Shown: in pieces, positions 6,797 to 8,346 of the stretch | Position numbering within the stretch: position 1 is the first letter of the stretch | How the letters are laid out: every line of letters starts with the position of its first letter | Assembly: GCA_946537565.1 (NCBI GenBank) | Contig: CAMNFW010000081.1 | Coordinates: 1 to 8,346, forward strand | Direction of reading: 5' to 3' | DNA from: an uncultured Ruminococcus sp. | Lineage (GTDB): Bacteria > Bacillota > Clostridia > Oscillospirales > Ruminococcaceae | DNA length: 8,346 nt | Notes under the pieces: model-generated | Told to the model about the DNA's origin: nothing | The model's input: only the letters and a program-made list of their open reading frames with translations | Database searches by the model: none | Made by a program: the position numbers and the translations under genes

Positions 6797-7603
6797 TTAA
6801 CCAAGCATAACGTCCAGCAGCATCATGACAGCAAATCCAATGACGATGCCGGTGGTAGCGGAGTAAGGCTGATCTTTCTGATTGCTCTGGCATTCGGGGA
6901 TAAGCTCATGGACAGCCACAAGGATCATAGCTCCGGCTGCAAAAGAAAGCGCATAGGGGAGGATCTCAGTGATATACACCACAAGAACTGCGCCTATAAC
7001 TCCGGCGATCGGCTCAACAATACCGGAAGCCTGACCTATCATGAAGCTTTTTTTCCGGGAGCAGCCTTCTCTTCGGAGGGGGACGGAAACAGCAGCTCCT
7101 TCCGGAAAGTTTTGCAGACCGATACCGACAGCAATAGTAACAGCACCGATGAGGCTTTCAGTTGTACAGCCGGTTTTCAGCGCACCGAAAGCCACGCCTA
7201 CAGCAAGACCTTCCGGGATATTATGAAGGGTAATTGAAAGCACAAGCATGATGATCCTGTTGAGTTTTTTACTGCTGACGGCGCTGCTTTCAGGCAGAGA
7301 ATCTGCACCTTTGCCGGCAAAGCAAACGATCTTATCCGACCCCCACATGAAGGCAGCGCCTATCAGAAATCCCACGGTAACAACTGCATAGGCAGGTATT
7401 TCAGAAACCAGCTCAGCCTGTTCTATAGCCGGCTGCAAAAGTGACCAGAAGCTGGCAGCTATCATTACTCCGGACGCAAAACCCAGCATGAAATTCAGCG
7501 CTCTGGGATTTGGAGATTTGAAAAATACAACCGTTGCAGCACCAAGAGCTGTAACGAACCAAGTGCCGAGGGTGGCGATAAGTGCCATTAAAACGTTATT
7601 CAT
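6797..7603 (-). CDS. ZIP-family (GufA/BbZIP-like) divalent metal transporter
   Basis: This is a 268-residue integral membrane protein with about eight hydrophobic segments. It has the ZIP metal-site motifs: HNIPEG at 127-132 in the fourth segment, QNFPEG at 164-169 in the fifth, and HELIPE at 232-237 in the following helix. The N-terminal segment LGFASGVMIAASFWSLLQPAIE (40-61) is characteristic of the GufA branch. The family moves zinc, and often iron, manganese or cadmium, into the cytoplasm; the metal cannot be told from sequence. The loop at about 96-113 is short and lacks the His-rich repeats seen in some members. The chosen start is ATG at 7603, because AGGAGGTG lies 4 nt upstream; the longer in-frame opening to 7669 lacks a site and begins with an unlikely non-membrane peptide. 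No clear terminator follows, so transcription may continue into the gene at 6638. Confidence 0.92.
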   Translation of the reverse strand: MNNVLMALIATLGTWFVTALGAATVVFFKSPNPRALNFMLGFASGVMIAASFWSLLQPAIEQAELVSEIPAYAVVTVGFLIGAAFMWGSDKIVCFAGKGADSLPESSAVSSKKLNRIIMLVLSITLHNIPEGLAVGVAFGALKTGCTTESLIGAVTIAVGIGLQNFPEGAAVSVPLRREGCSRKKSFMIGQASGIVEPIAGVIGAVLVVYITEILPYALSFAAGAMILVAVHELIPECQSNQKDQPYSATTGIVIGFAVMMLLDVMLG

Positions 7604-7609
7604 ACAGCA

Positions 7610-7635
7610 CCTCCTGTAATAGTATATACAGCAGG
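7610..7635 (-). promoter_or_regulatory. Hairpin sequestering the ZIP transporter ribosome binding site
   Basis: In the mRNA, CCTGCTGTA (7635-7627) can pair with TACAGGAGG (7618-7610) across an 8-nt loop, leaving one G-G mismatch in nine positions. The whole AGGAGG core lies in the 3' arm, only 6 nt ahead of the ATG. This suggests, but does not prove, control at the level of translation. No larger riboswitch architecture is recognisable. Confidence 0.4.
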
Positions 7636-7680
7636 CTGTTAAACGTGAATTTTCAGGGACAGGCAGCACTATTAGTTAAC

Positions 7681-7708
7681 ATAATAAAATTTATATATCT
7701 TCTTGCAA
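7681..7708 (-). promoter_or_regulatory. Putative promoter for the ZIP transporter
   Basis: On the minus strand there is a -35 TTGCAA (7708-7703), a 16-nt spacer and a -10 TATTAT (7686-7681). The predicted start near 7674 gives a leader of about 70 nt containing the hairpin at 7610-7635. The -35 matches consensus at only 4 of 6 positions. The hexamer is palindromic and is the same DNA as the -35 of the divergent tRNA promoter. Confidence 0.5.
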
Positions 7709-7731
7709 TTCACCCTGAAATATGATATAAT
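7703..7731 (+). promoter_or_regulatory. Promoter for tRNA-Arg
   Basis: There is a -35 TTGCAA (7703-7708), a 17-nt spacer and a perfect -10 TATAAT (7726-7731) preceded by an extended TGA. Transcription should begin around 7738, only a few bases before the mature tRNA 5' end at 7741, so 5' processing would remove very little. Confidence 0.75.
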
Positions 7732-7740
7732 AAATATGCT

Positions 7741-7817
<77 letters not shown>

Positions 7818-7822
7818 TATTT

Positions 7823-7868
7823 AAAGCTGTAAACTTGTGTTGATGCACAGGATACAGCTTTATTTTTT
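7823..7868 (+). terminator. Intrinsic terminator after tRNA-Arg
   Basis: The outer stem is AAAGCTGTA (7823-7831) with TACAGCTTT (7853-7861), extended by an inner stem CTTGTG with CACAGG containing one G-T pair. It is followed by ATTTTTTT. It starts 5 nt after the tRNA CCA, so the tRNA is transcribed alone. Confidence 0.9.
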
Positions 7869-7930
7869 TACATATTAAGTTGTTATATAATACTAATATT
7901 GTTATAAGATTATTATATACTTCCAAAAGG

Positions 7931-7959
7931 TAGACAAATGTCAGGTTTTGTGGTATTAT
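7931..7959 (+). promoter_or_regulatory. Promoter for the FeoA/FeoB gene
   Basis: There is a -35 TAGACA (7931-7936), a 17-nt spacer and a -10 TATTAT (7954-7959) preceded by an extended TGG. The predicted leader is about 55 nt. The AT-rich stretch between the tRNA terminator and this promoter contains two TTGTTATA copies (7880-7887 and 7899-7906). I see no convincing Fur or DtxR/IdeR box. Confidence 0.6.
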
Positions 7960-8020
7960 ATTATGGTAACAGTGATTTTGAAGAGAAAAGAAAAACTATA
8001 GCAAGAAAGGTCATTTTAGA

Positions 8021-8346
8021 ATGAAAACACTTAATAACGCAAAACCGGGAGATACCCTTAAAGTCGAGAAAATAGGCGGAGACGGCGCTCTTCGTCAGCA
8101 TTTTCTTGATATGGGAGTGATACCGGGAACAGAGCTGACGGTTGTGAAATACGCTCCTTTGGGAGATCCTGTGGAGCTTAGGCTGCATGGATATGAGCTT
8201 ACACTAAGGCTTGCAGATGCTGAACAGATCGAGGTAATTGAAGTTAACACTGCAAAACAAAATAAAACCAGCTCCCGAAAAAATAAGAAAACTGAACACC
8301 CCGGACTGGGCGAGGGCGGTAAATTTCACCCGAAGGGCAGCGGCGA
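8021..8346 (+). CDS. Ferrous iron transport protein: FeoA domain, probably fused to FeoB (3' end outside window)
   Basis: The frame is open from ATG 8021 to the window end (108 codons plus 2 nt). A site AAGAAAGG sits 10 nt upstream, which is slightly long. Residues 1-75 form a FeoA SH3-like domain: LNNAKPGDTLKVEKIGGDG, then RQHFLDMGVIPGTELTVV, PVELRLHGYELTLRL and a final EQIEVIEV. A Lys/Ser/Asn-rich linker follows (about 76-92), then HPGLGEGGKFHPKGSG with no stop. A stand-alone FeoA would end near residue 75. The glycine-rich segment resembles the sequence I recall just ahead of the FeoB G domain in Clostridia, so a FeoA-FeoB fusion for Fe(II) uptake is likely. The FeoB GTPase motif itself lies beyond the window, so this is inference. 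FeoB is an inner-membrane Fe(II) transporter and FeoA a cytoplasmic accessory domain. Confidence 0.85.
   Translation, partial: MKTLNNAKPGDTLKVEKIGGDGALRQHFLDMGVIPGTELTVVKYAPLGDPVELRLHGYELTLRLADAEQIEVIEVNTAKQNKTSSRKNKKTEHPGLGEGGKFHPKGSG

Noticed and set aside
6788..7237. 149-codon plus-strand frame
   Set aside because: Antisense to the ZIP transporter; Ser/His-rich shadow without a ribosome binding site or domain.
7604..7669. 22-codon upstream extension of the ZIP transporter
   Set aside because: AGGAGGTG precedes the ATG at 7603; the extension reads through the leader hairpin and has no binding site.

Overview
The window looks like chromosomal DNA from a low-to-moderate GC Gram-positive gut or rumen anaerobe, probably a Ruminococcus-like member of the Clostridia. 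This is inferred from AGGAGG-type ribosome binding sites, AT-rich intergenic regions with near-consensus sigma-A promoters, a cytoplasmic xyloglucan-type alpha-xylosidase next to an AraC regulator, and an apparent FeoA-FeoB fusion. No marker gene fixes the species.

Layout, left to right. A block on the minus strand (1-3722) holds, in transcription order, an AraC-family regulator (3722-2814), a large cytosolic HerA/VirD4-like ATPase (2778-331) only 35 nt downstream, and the start of an LrgA/CidA holin-like gene (255 to beyond the left edge) with its own near-consensus promoter. Divergent from the regulator is an intact GH31 alpha-xylosidase of the YicI type (3861-6176, +). The shared intergenic region carries a 10-bp direct repeat and a palindrome that make good candidates for the AraC operator. 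A perfect bidirectional terminator hairpin (6186-6217) separates the xylosidase from the convergent minus-strand genes.

The second minus-strand block holds an unrecognised acidic 136-residue protein (6638-6228), with its own promoter and a palindrome over its predicted transcription start, and a ZIP/GufA-type metal transporter (7603-6797). The transporter is divergent from a tRNA-Arg(CCT) gene (7741-7817, +). The two promoters appear to share one palindromic -35 hexamer, and the transporter's ribosome binding site can fold into a hairpin. After the tRNA terminator, a promoter leads into a FeoA domain (8021 onward, +) whose linker looks like the start of a fused FeoB; the window ends there.

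Functional reading: araC and the xylosidase form a sugar-responsive regulator/enzyme pair for xyloglucan oligosaccharides or isoprimeverose taken into the cytoplasm. ZIP and Feo form a divalent-metal uptake neighbourhood around the tRNA. The least explained items are the orphan DNA-translocase-like ATPase, which sits among metabolic genes with no conjugation partner in view, and the 136-residue protein. I found no CRISPR array, insertion sequence, rRNA or recognisable defence system. No gene-free stretch exceeds about 205 bases.
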